Shown here: one piece after another, positions 36,048 through 43,447 of the stretch
Numbering within the stretch: the first letter of the stretch is position 1
Layout: each line of letters begins with the position of its first letter
Source of the DNA: Candidatus Zhuqueibacterota bacterium
GTDB lineage: Bacteria > Zhuqueibacterota > Zhuqueibacteria > Residuimicrobiales > Krinioviventaceae
DNA: 64,000 nt
NCBI GenBank assembly: GCA_016928775.1
Contig: JAFGKD010000053.1
Span: 35,587-99,586 of the forward strand
Direction of reading: 5' to 3'
The notes under the pieces: generated by a model
Seen by the model: only the letters and a program-made list of their open reading frames with translations
Database searches by the model: none
What the model was told of the DNA's origin: nothing
Program-made: the position numbers and the translations under genes

Positions 36048-37016
36048 ATGAGTGTTCCGCGAAACGGTGAAGCCAAAGTATTTTCAGGTCGATCAAATCC
36101 CTGGTTAGCTGAAAAAATAGCTCAGTATTTGGGACAACCACTCGGCAAAGTGACCACCAAGAATTTTTCCGATGGCGAAATCTGGGTAAAATATGAGGAA
36201 AACATCAGAGGCACCGATGTTTTCATCATCCAATCGACACACGCGCCGGCGGATAATGTGATGGAATTGCTCATCATGCTGGATGCTGCTCGTCGTGCCT
36301 CGGCACATCGTATTACAGCGGTCATTCCTTATTTCGGCTATGCCAGACAAGATCGCAAAGATCAGCCCCGCGTCTCTATAACAGCAAAAATGATCGCCAA
36401 CCTTATCGTTGAAGCAGGGGCAGATCGCGTTTTAACACTCGATTTGCATGCACCGCAAATACAGGGTTTTTTTGATATCCCTTTTGATCATTTATACGGT
36501 GCGGCAATTTTTATCAATCACATCGTTAAAATGAATTTAAGCGATTTGGTTGTTGTGTCCCCTGATATCGGTGGCGTACATTTGGCACGAGCCTACGCCA
36601 GTCGCTTGAAAACCGAGCTGGCGTTGCTGAATAAAAAAAGAGTTGAGCATAACGTATGTACTGTTACGGAATTCATCGGTGACGTCAAAGATAAAAATGT
36701 CCTGGTCGTCGATGATCTCGTCGACACCGCCGGAACACTCACAAAAGGAGTACACGTCCTTAAGGATAAGGGTGCTCGAGATATTTATGTTGCGGCTACA
36801 CATCCTGTTTTGTCGAACAATGCCATTCAAAAGATCGAAGAATCGGCGATCACCAAAATATTTTTTACTGATTCTATTCATCTTCCTGAGGAGAGCATAA
36901 CACCAAAGATGCACATTTTGAGTTTGGCATCCCTTTTTGCTGATTCAATTACGCGCATCCACAATGAGAAATCGATTTCGGATTTGTTTCCTCAAAAAAG
37001 CGGACCGATGCACTGA
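36048..37016 (+). CDS. prs: Ribose-phosphate pyrophosphokinase
   Basis: I place the start at ATG 36048 (322 residues). Longer in-frame starts at 35976 or 35925 would run over or abut the tRNA. The protein has FSGRSNPWLAEKIAQ, FSDGEIWVKYEENIRGTDVFIIQST, the flexible-loop region YFGYARQDRKDQPR, and the PRPP site VLVVDDLVDTAGTL. It makes PRPP from ribose-5-phosphate and ATP, feeding purine (see purD), pyrimidine, His and Trp synthesis. It precedes rplY by 37 bases. Confidence 0.96.
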   Translation: MSVPRNGEAKVFSGRSNPWLAEKIAQYLGQPLGKVTTKNFSDGEIWVKYEENIRGTDVFIIQSTHAPADNVMELLIMLDAARRASAHRITAVIPYFGYARQDRKDQPRVSITAKMIANLIVEAGADRVLTLDLHAPQIQGFFDIPFDHLYGAAIFINHIVKMNLSDLVVVSPDIGGVHLARAYASRLKTELALLNKKRVEHNVCTVTEFIGDVKDKNVLVVDDLVDTAGTLTKGVHVLKDKGARDIYVAATHPVLSNNAIQKIEESAITKIFFTDSIHLPEESITPKMHILSLASLFADSITRIHNEKSISDLFPQKSGPMH

Positions 37017-37053
37017 TATGGTTTAGAAATTTACTTGATGATTGGAGATAAAA

Positions 37054-37689
37054 ATGTCGGAAGTTACCCTTAATGTTGAAACGCGAACAGGCCTTGGCAC
37101 TGGCGCGGTGAAAAAATTGCGCAGACAGAATAAAATACCTGGTATTTTCTATTTTCACGGCAGTAAAAATTTACCGTTTGTTGTCGATCGTGCCGAGTTG
37201 CATTCCGTCTGGGGTCATGAGAGTGGCTTGCTGGAGATCATTTTTGATAGCAAGACGCACAAAAAATGCGTTGTTCGCGACATCCAATTCGACCCGGTGA
37301 AAGGAACACCCATTCATATAGATCTTATGGGCATAAAAATGACCGAGAAGCTCAGAGTCAATGTTCATATTCAGCTCAATGGCACACCGGACGGTGTAAA
37401 GAATGCTGGTGGTGTCCTGCAGCACACCATTCGCGAGCTCGAAGTCGAGTGCCTGCCCACAGATATTCCGGACAGTATCGAGGTTGATGTGACAGAGCTT
37501 GGCATTGGCGACAGCATACACGTCTCGGATATTATGGTCGAAAATGTTACAGTGCTTACAGACCCGTCTACGGTCATTGCAACTGTCAGCGCACCGCGAG
37601 TGATTGCTGAACAAGAAGTTGTTGAAGAAGAGGGCGAAGAAGAAGCGCAGCCCGAGGTTATTTCTCAGAAAACTGAGGACACTGAATAA
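37054..37689 (+). CDS. rplY: 50S ribosomal protein L25 (Ctc/TL5 type)
   Basis: The start is ATG 37054 with TTGGAG seven bases upstream (211 residues). The N-terminal L25 domain (TLNVETRTGLGTGAVKKLRRQNKIPGI) binds 5S rRNA, and a C-terminal TL5/Ctc beta domain (about 95-185) follows. The protein ends in an acidic tail rich in Glu. It belongs to the 50S central protuberance. Position between prs and pth is the common bacterial order. Confidence 0.96.
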   Translation: MSEVTLNVETRTGLGTGAVKKLRRQNKIPGIFYFHGSKNLPFVVDRAELHSVWGHESGLLEIIFDSKTHKKCVVRDIQFDPVKGTPIHIDLMGIKMTEKLRVNVHIQLNGTPDGVKNAGGVLQHTIRELEVECLPTDIPDSIEVDVTELGIGDSIHVSDIMVENVTVLTDPSTVIATVSAPRVIAEQEVVEEEGEEEAQPEVISQKTEDTE

Positions 37690-37707
37690 GCTATTTTTTC
37701 AACAAAC

Positions 37708-38286
37708 ATGTCCGATAAATATATGATAGTTGGCCTCGGGAATCCCGGTGCTCATTACCAGAAGACGCGTCATAACATCGGGTTCATGGTTGTTGATCGT
37801 ATGGTTTCACAATTCGATACGGATTTAAAAAAGGGTCGCGGCAACTGCGAAATTGCGCATCTCGATATCACCGGCAATTCGGCGTTTGTCGTTAAGCCGC
37901 TCGCATTTATGAATAACAGCGGTGTTGTAGTCGCCAGACTCTTAAAATATTATAACATTGACCTTTCAAGATTGTTGGTTATTTATGATGAAGTTGAGCT
38001 GCCATTTGGCCGTCTTCGCATCCGGAAGAAAGGCGGTTCAGGCGGACACAATGGTATCAATTCCATCATTGATTATATAAAAACAAAAGAATTTGCTCGT
38101 TTGCGCATCGGCATTGGGACTGAATACGCAAAGAAGGATATGACTAAATTTGTCTTGTCCAACTTTTCCAGAAATGAGCAACAAAAACTGGATCAAATGC
38201 TTGCAAAGTCCGTCAACGCTGTTCTCAGTTTCGTTCGAGAAGGCGTGGATAAGACGATGACGATTTACAATAAAGCATCGATATAA
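37708..38286 (+). CDS. pth: Peptidyl-tRNA hydrolase
   Basis: The 192-residue enzyme has the catalytic His in KTRHNIGFMVVD, then FMNNSGVVV, the catalytic Asp region VIYDEVELPFGRLRI, and GGSGGHNGINSII. It releases tRNA from peptidyl-tRNA that drops off ribosomes. It lies 18 bases after rplY and precedes a weak hairpin. The length is standard. Confidence 0.97.
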   Translation: MSDKYMIVGLGNPGAHYQKTRHNIGFMVVDRMVSQFDTDLKKGRGNCEIAHLDITGNSAFVVKPLAFMNNSGVVVARLLKYYNIDLSRLLVIYDEVELPFGRLRIRKKGGSGGHNGINSIIDYIKTKEFARLRIGIGTEYAKKDMTKFVLSNFSRNEQQKLDQMLAKSVNAVLSFVREGVDKTMTIYNKASI

Positions 38287-38306
38287 AGTTGTGACATCAC
38301 TTTTAT

Positions 38307-38324
38307 CCCCGGCTGTTTTCGGGG
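38307..38324 (+). terminator. Weak hairpin after pth
   Basis: CCCCG and CGGGG form a 5-bp GC stem with an 8-base loop, 20 bases after pth. There is no long T-run, so it may only attenuate read-through into rpsF. Confidence 0.35.
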
Positions 38325-38397
38325 CTCCGTTTCTCCTTCTTCTTTGTATTCTCACCAGTGCTGGCGAGGGAAAAGGCTCATCCCGCGCAATTAAGCG

Positions 38398-38426
38398 TTG
38401 ATAAATTCTTGAAAATCACGTAACTT
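38398..38426 (+). promoter_or_regulatory. Putative sigma-70 promoter for rpsF operon
   Basis: TTGATA (38398-38403) and TAACTT (38421-38426) are separated by 17 bases. The start would be near 38433, about 20 bases before rpsF, so there is no room for an S6:S18-binding leader. Confidence 0.45.
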
Positions 38427-38452
38427 ATTATTATTGAAGCATGGAGGATAAT

Positions 38453-38956
38453 TTGAGAAAGTATGAAACCATTGTCGTCATTGACTCGCTTTTAAAAGCT
38501 GACGAAATTGACAGTATCATCAACAAATACGAACGCTTTATTTCGGCAAATGGTGGCCAGATCGAATCAATCGAACGTTGGGGTAAAAAACGCCTGGCGT
38601 ATGAAATAAAAAAGCGGCAGTATGGCTATTACATTCTTATTCGTTTTGATGGTCCCCCAACAATGATAAAAACTCTGGAACGCGAATACCGACTAAATGA
38701 ATCATTGCTACGTTACAAAACCCTGCTCTTGCAGAAAAATGAAATTCGCATGCTCTCAGAGACTGACAAAGACGAGCAAACAAAAGAGACGGCTATAGAA
38801 ACACCTGCCGATCCGGCGGAAAAAAAACCGGAGATAACATCAGCCGAAGATCCTCCTGAAAAAACCGAAGATCAGGAAGCAATCGCGGCCACACCAGATG
38901 ATGAACAAGCTGCAACCGTTCTCTCATCTGAAGAAGAAACCGAAAAAACAGACTGA
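38453..38956 (+). CDS. rpsF: 30S ribosomal protein S6 with acidic C-terminal tail
   Basis: I place the start at TTG 38453 (167 residues, MRKYETIVVIDS), because GGAGG at 38443-38447 lies five bases upstream and S6 proteins usually begin MRKYE. An ATG at 38441 would put the Shine-Dalgarno inside the gene. The S6 fold occupies about the first 100 residues (ERWGKKRLAYEIKKRQYGYYILIRF). A tail of roughly 65 residues, rich in Glu, Pro and Thr, follows and is probably disordered. S6 binds S18 and 16S rRNA in the platform. It heads the rpsF-ssb-rpsR-rplI operon. Confidence 0.93.
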   Translation: MRKYETIVVIDSLLKADEIDSIINKYERFISANGGQIESIERWGKKRLAYEIKKRQYGYYILIRFDGPPTMIKTLEREYRLNESLLRYKTLLLQKNEIRMLSETDKDEQTKETAIETPADPAEKKPEITSAEDPPEKTEDQEAIAATPDDEQAATVLSSEEETEKTD

Positions 38957-39023
38957 GGTTTCTTGTTTACAAGTTATCATTTATTCTTGACAATCATCGT
39001 TATCTGGATAAGAGGAGCACTCG

Positions 39024-39497
39024 ATGCCTGATTTAAAAATGCCGGATATAAATAATGTCTTAATCGCAGGAAACGTCAGTAGCGAACCGGTTTTACGCAA
39101 AACAGCGAACGGAGCACCTGTTGTCAATTTTTGCGTCGCGTCAAATCGAAAATACAAAGACAATTCCGGTATTTGGCGCGAAAATGTTTGCCATGTTGGT
39201 ATTATCGCATGGCACACCCTCGCTGAGAAATGCATTGCAGTATTACACGTGGGGAGTTCAGTGCTGGTTGACGGTGAACTGCAAAGCCGAAATTGGAAAA
39301 ATGAGGATGGCTCAAGCCGCAGCATTGTGGAGATCCGAGCACGTCGCATTCAATTTTTGGAACCAAGTATCACACACGACCTGGAAGAAATCACCGGCGC
39401 CAATTCCGGTGAGCAGCACACTGATGCGAAACAAGATTCACTTCAAGAAATTGGGCCGACTGAATTTGATTTCGGCTATCAAAACCTAAAGTTGTAA
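39024..39497 (+). CDS. ssb: Single-stranded DNA-binding protein, non-canonical C-terminus
   Basis: The 157-residue protein has an OB fold over about residues 8-115 (VLIAGNVSSEPVLRKT, VNFCVASNRKYKDNSGIWREN, VLVDGELQSRNWKNEDG). GAGGAG precedes the ATG. SSB coats single-stranded DNA in replication and repair. The usual acidic C-terminal tip (DDDIPF-like), which recruits partner proteins, is missing; the protein ends EFDFGYQNLKL. Position between rpsF and rpsR is the normal site of the housekeeping ssb. Confidence 0.92.
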   Translation: MPDLKMPDINNVLIAGNVSSEPVLRKTANGAPVVNFCVASNRKYKDNSGIWRENVCHVGIIAWHTLAEKCIAVLHVGSSVLVDGELQSRNWKNEDGSSRSIVEIRARRIQFLEPSITHDLEEITGANSGEQHTDAKQDSLQEIGPTEFDFGYQNLKL

Positions 39498-39524
39498 CCA
39501 CTTATAACGCGAGAGGCACATAGC

Positions 39525-39746
39525 ATGTTAAAGAAAAAAAGAATTTGTCGATTTTGTGAAGAAAAAATTGACTTTATAGATTACAAGGATGATAAACGTC
39601 TCACTCGTTTCACAACCGAACAGGGCAAAATTATTCCACGTCGCACCAGCGGTACATGTGCAAAACATCAACGCCAACTCGTCCGAGCCATAAAAATCGC
39701 TCGAGAACTTGCGTTGATACCTTATATATCGGACTTGGCCAAGTAA
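39525..39746 (+). CDS. rpsR: 30S ribosomal protein S18
   Basis: The 73-residue protein matches S18: [23 protein letters not shown], then the basic segment [34 protein letters not shown]. It pairs with S6 on the 30S platform. Three Cys residues (CRFCE...GTCAKH) suggest the zinc-binding (C+) form. It lies between ssb and rplI. Confidence 0.97.
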   Translation: MLKKKRICRFCEEKIDFIDYKDDKRLTRFTTEQGKIIPRRTSGTCAKHQRQLVRAIKIARELALIPYISDLAK

Positions 39747-39768
39747 TTTTAGAATAGGAAAGTGACGA

Positions 39769-40212
39769 ATGAAGATCATATTGAAAAAAGATTTCGAAAA
39801 GCTGGGCAAATCGGGTGAAATTGTCGAGACCAAAACCGGTTATGCGCGCAACTATCTCATTCCAAAAGGATTTGCCGTTGAAGCATCTCCATCTAACATG
39901 AAAATATATGAACAAGAAAGATTATCCGAACAACGAAAGGTGCAAAAGGAAATTCAAGAAGCTGAAGCTTTGGCCGCAAAACTTAACAAAGTCTCTATCA
40001 CCGCCACAGTTCAAGTGGGTGAAGAAAACAAAGTATTTGGTGCAATTACCAATCAAACAATCGCCGATTTATTACAAGAAAAGGATTTTAATATTGATCG
40101 AAAAAAAATCATCCTCGAGGAGCCACTCAAAGCCCTTGGTGTATTTGAAGTTCCGATCAAGCTCCACAGTGAGGTTGAAGCCCGCGTCAAAGTATGGGTC
40201 GTGAGAGAATAG
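39769..40212 (+). CDS. rplI: 50S ribosomal protein L9
   Basis: The 147-residue protein has the L9 N-terminal domain (MKIILKKDFEKLGKSGEIVETKTGYARNYLIPKG), the long connecting helix (about 45-75) and the C-terminal rRNA-binding domain (KVFGAITNQTIADLL, IDRKKIILEEPLKALG). It extends from the L1 side of the 50S subunit. AGGAAAG precedes the ATG. It ends the rpsF operon core. Confidence 0.97.
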   Translation: MKIILKKDFEKLGKSGEIVETKTGYARNYLIPKGFAVEASPSNMKIYEQERLSEQRKVQKEIQEAEALAAKLNKVSITATVQVGEENKVFGAITNQTIADLLQEKDFNIDRKKIILEEPLKALGVFEVPIKLHSEVEARVKVWVVRE

Positions 40213-40242
40213 AGCAGAACACCTACCTGGGGCAAAAATAAT

Positions 40243-40959
40243 ATGTTCTTTTGGAGTCTATTGCTAGCGCATGTCATTGCCGATTTCCCATTGCAGACCG
40301 ACGCGATCTTTCGTCTGAAAACGAAATATTCCTGGGGCGTCCTGCCTCATGTCGTCATTTGCACTATCATGAACTGCCTCGTGCTTGTGCCCTACTTGAA
40401 CAATATGAATGCGTGGACTGCAATTTTTATCCTGGGCATCGTCCATATTATCCTGGATCGAACGAAAATTAGTGTTTCAGAGAAAATTGCCCGAGATAAT
40501 TTTTTTCAGTTTTTTATCGATCAACTCTTGCATGTCTTCTCCATCTGGATCATTGCTGTCTGGTTGTCAAATACTATCGATCGAAATGCCTACTCGGTTA
40601 CTGGTATTTTCGCGAACCGTGACCTTGTCATACAACTGACGGCCTATATATTTGCAACCTTTGCCGGCGTGCCAATAATCTACTATGCCCTAAAGTTCTG
40701 GTTTCTTGAGATATTAAGGTCGAATACCACTATCATGTATCCCAGCTTTTTGCAGCGTTTGCCCGGCTATTTTGAGCGATTTCTGGCTACTCTGGGAATT
40801 GTATGGGGAGGATGGTGGTTCATCTTAGCGGCTGCGGCTTTTATCCCAAGGCTGGTGTTAAAATGGAAAGATGCAGACCGCTCTATCATTTTTTTAAGCG
40901 CTGTCGTTGGCTTTATTGTGAGCACTCTGTGCGGATTCGCTGTACGTTTGTTGATATGA
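40243..40959 (+). CDS. DUF3307-family membrane protein
   Basis: The 238-residue protein begins FFWSLLLAHVIADFPLQTDAIFRLK, the DUF3307 signature with conserved His and Asp in membrane helices. About six hydrophobic segments follow, including HIILDRTKI. The biochemical function of the family is unknown. It lies 30 bases after rplI and may be read through from the ribosomal operon. Its conserved polar residues within helices hint at a membrane-embedded active site. Confidence 0.85.
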   Translation: MFFWSLLLAHVIADFPLQTDAIFRLKTKYSWGVLPHVVICTIMNCLVLVPYLNNMNAWTAIFILGIVHIILDRTKISVSEKIARDNFFQFFIDQLLHVFSIWIIAVWLSNTIDRNAYSVTGIFANRDLVIQLTAYIFATFAGVPIIYYALKFWFLEILRSNTTIMYPSFLQRLPGYFERFLATLGIVWGGWWFILAAAAFIPRLVLKWKDADRSIIFLSAVVGFIVSTLCGFAVRLLI

Positions 40960-40979
40960 ACAGGATTAAAAAAAAGAGA

Positions 40980-41008
40980 TTGACTTTCAAGGAATTAACC
41001 TGTATTTT
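40980..41008 (+). promoter_or_regulatory. Sigma-70 promoter upstream of the zinc-ribbon gene
   Basis: TTGACT (40980-40985) and TATTTT (41003-41008) are exactly 17 bases apart. A start near 41015 would leave a leader of about 57 bases. It probably serves the zinc-ribbon, CdaR-like and tsaD genes. Confidence 0.6.
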
Positions 41009-41071
41009 CAATAATAACAACGTTAAACGGTAGCTTTCTCTACTGGACAAAATAAAAGCTGGGAAAAACAC

Positions 41072-41263
41072 ATGGAAAAATTATATCCCACCTGCTTGAA
41101 ATGTAATACAGGCGTTCTCATCCCGCTATCTGATTACGGCCGCGAAGGATCTTCCATTCGCTATAAAGCATGGGTGTGCACAAATCCCGATTGCGGCTTT
41201 AATATTCGTATCGATAATGGCGAAATCAGCCGCGGCAATGAGATCAAAATGACGACAAAATAA
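41072..41263 (+). CDS. Small zinc-ribbon protein of unknown function
   Basis: The 63-residue protein has two Cys pairs, CLKC (8, 11) and CTNPDC (36, 41), that should bind one zinc ion in a rubredoxin-like knuckle. A second half reading FNIRIDNGEISRG forms the closing strands. TGGGAAA precedes the ATG. Such small ribbons bind nucleic acid or protein partners. It stands just upstream of the CdaR-like gene, with 89 bases between them. Confidence 0.78.
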   Translation: MEKLYPTCLKCNTGVLIPLSDYGREGSSIRYKAWVCTNPDCGFNIRIDNGEISRGNEIKMTTK

Positions 41264-41352
41264 TTGACCAGGGGCAAAATGGCTGGGCGCTCGCGCGTGT
41301 GTGCGAAGACAGTGGTGGCGCTATTCATTCATTTGCTCAAAGTTTATGATGT

Positions 41353-42321
41353 ATGGCTCTCAATCGCAATATTATTCAGAAAGACAAGAATTTTTGGAAG
41401 CAGCATAAAATCAAGATCGCATCATCATTGATTGCCGTTTTCATTTGGTTCCTGGTGGTTACGAAGGACTCATACGAATATAAAACGACCATCCCCATAG
41501 AAATAAGCCAAGAAAATCCAAATTTTGTGATCACTTCTTCTGTGCCGACCAAAGCACATATCATATTGCAAGGCACAGGGCGTAACTTGTTCAGCTATAT
41601 GCTGTTTCGCGAAGGTCGCCTGCGACTCGATGTCGAGTGGTCATCGGGCACGCAAATAATCCGCCCAACCGCGGAAGACATTTATCGCCAAGGCAACGCA
41701 AAAAAGCTGACTATCCGACAATTCCTCGGCCCTGATTCGATTCAGATCAAGATAGAAAAATTACTGACAAAAAATATTCCCGTTCGAAATAATATCTCGC
41801 TCAAGCCGCAGGCTGGCTACAAAATTATCGGCGACATCATTGTGGAGCCTGAATCGGTTCGAGTTCAGGGTCCCGAATCTGCCGTAGCCGAGCTGGATTC
41901 AATTGATACACAAACCTTGCTACTCGAAAATTTAAAATTTCCAATTCAAGATGATTTTTCTCTGAAATCACCCGAGAATAAACATGTTACCTTGCTGGAT
42001 ACCCGAGTGACAATTGCCGCCGAGATACAGCGCCTGCTTGAAAAAGTTATTGATCAAGTTCCTATCAGTGTCAAGTATTTGCCACAGAATTTGGAAGCCA
42101 CCATTCAACCGCCGTTCTTGTCTGTAAAAGTTCAGGGCGGTGAGCAAAGCATTTACCCATTGGACGCCAACGATATTTATGCATTTGTAGAATATCGCCC
42201 TGGACTAGATTCCATGTTAACCGATGTCCCCGTGCAGATCGAACCCATTCCCGGCGTGAAATTCCGTGATATAGACTCGGAACGGGTTAAAATTACATTC
42301 ATACGCAACCCGGATCAGTAG
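41353..42321 (+). CDS. CdaR/YbbR-domain membrane protein
   Basis: The 322-residue protein has one N-terminal membrane helix (KIASSLIAVFIWFLVVT, about residues 21-37). Repeated YbbR beta domains follow, marked by IPIEISQENPNFVITSSVPTKAHIILQGTGRNL and by VEPESVRVQGPESAVAELDSIDTQ. YbbR (CdaR) proteins regulate the diadenylate cyclase CdaA, normally encoded immediately upstream; no cdaA is found in this window. The ATG has no clear Shine-Dalgarno. It precedes tsaD by 12 bases. Confidence 0.85.
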   Translation: MALNRNIIQKDKNFWKQHKIKIASSLIAVFIWFLVVTKDSYEYKTTIPIEISQENPNFVITSSVPTKAHIILQGTGRNLFSYMLFREGRLRLDVEWSSGTQIIRPTAEDIYRQGNAKKLTIRQFLGPDSIQIKIEKLLTKNIPVRNNISLKPQAGYKIIGDIIVEPESVRVQGPESAVAELDSIDTQTLLLENLKFPIQDDFSLKSPENKHVTLLDTRVTIAAEIQRLLEKVIDQVPISVKYLPQNLEATIQPPFLSVKVQGGEQSIYPLDANDIYAFVEYRPGLDSMLTDVPVQIEPIPGVKFRDIDSERVKITFIRNPDQ

Positions 42322-42333
42322 GACGTATTTTTT

Positions 42334-43338
42334 ATGGTTGTATTAGGAATTGAAACGTCGTGCGATGAGACAAGCGCGGCCATCGTGAATGATGAAAAAA
42401 TTCTATCCAATATCATTACCACCCAGGTCATTCATGAAGAGTATGGCGGTGTTGTTCCAGAGTTTGCATCGCGGGCACACGTGAAACAGCTTGTGCCCAT
42501 CATCAAAATCGCGCTGGAAAAAGCTAACGTAACATTAAAAGATATCGATGGCATCGCCGTAACATATGGCCCAGGGCTGGCCGGTTCGCTGCTCATCGGA
42601 CTCTGTGTCGCAAAGGGTTTGTCTCTCAGCCTAAAGATACCTTTTATTGGCGTTAATCACATTGAAGGACACATTCTGGCCGTTGCTGCCAACAATCCGG
42701 ATATGGTCTACCCATTTATTGCTCTGGTTGCTTCGGGCGGTCATACGATTCTTGTCTATATCGAAAAACCATTCTCATATAAAATAGTTGGACAAACAAT
42801 CGATGATGCCGCAGGCGAAGCGTTTGACAAGGTCGCCAAAATGTTGGGACTTGGCTACCCTGGCGGTCCAATAATTGAAAAAGTGGCGCGAGAAGGCAAA
42901 GAGTCAGCGATCAATTTCCCCAGAGCACTCATGGATCAGGACAATCTCGACTTTAGTTTCAGCGGCTTGAAAACATCCGTGCTCTATTACGTTCAGAAAA
43001 AAAAGCAGCATGTTTCCTTTTCGGTTGCAGACGTGGCCGCAAGCTTTCAAAAAGCTGTTGTTGATGTTTTGGTAGAAAAGTCCTCTCGCGCACTAGGGCT
43101 CTATCAAAGTGATCATCTGGTATTAGCCGGTGGTGTCATTCGCAATGCAAGACTCTGTACAGCATTTAAAAATATGTGCAAAGAACAGCATATCCATCTC
43201 GACATCCCGACTCCTGTGTTATGCACTGATAATGCCGGAATGGTCGCACGCGCCGGGCATCTGCGTTTACAGCGAGGAGAACGCTCCGACTATAGCCTCG
43301 ATGTTGCTCCCAACCTCTCGCTTGATGCTTTGATATAA
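42334..43338 (+). CDS. tsaD: tRNA N6-adenosine threonylcarbamoyltransferase
   Basis: The 334-residue ASKHA-fold protein opens VLGIETSCDETSAAIV. It has the metal-binding HIEGH motif, ALVASGGHTILV, the KAE1 region GYPGGPIIEKVA, and the C-terminal Asp motif CTDNAGMVA. With TsaB, TsaE and TsaC it makes t6A at position 37 of ANN-decoding tRNAs. The partners are not in the window. Length and motifs are standard. Confidence 0.97.
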   Translation: MVVLGIETSCDETSAAIVNDEKILSNIITTQVIHEEYGGVVPEFASRAHVKQLVPIIKIALEKANVTLKDIDGIAVTYGPGLAGSLLIGLCVAKGLSLSLKIPFIGVNHIEGHILAVAANNPDMVYPFIALVASGGHTILVYIEKPFSYKIVGQTIDDAAGEAFDKVAKMLGLGYPGGPIIEKVAREGKESAINFPRALMDQDNLDFSFSGLKTSVLYYVQKKKQHVSFSVADVAASFQKAVVDVLVEKSSRALGLYQSDHLVLAGGVIRNARLCTAFKNMCKEQHIHLDIPTPVLCTDNAGMVARAGHLRLQRGERSDYSLDVAPNLSLDALI

Positions 43339-43447
43339 GTGGTTGGAATCATTTATCGGGGAAAATACAACAGGTCCCTGAATTGACAAACAAATAGGTG
43401 CTTCCCTGAATAATTTTGATATATCATTTCATTCGAACAGTATAATT

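Noticed and set aside
38441..38452. ATG 38441 as the rpsF start
   Set aside because: GGAGG lies inside that extension and is correctly spaced for TTG 38453.
41280..41450. Short frame starting ATG 41280 before the CdaR-like gene
   Set aside because: It runs out of frame into the CdaR-like gene, is locally GC-rich and has no family resemblance; probably chance.
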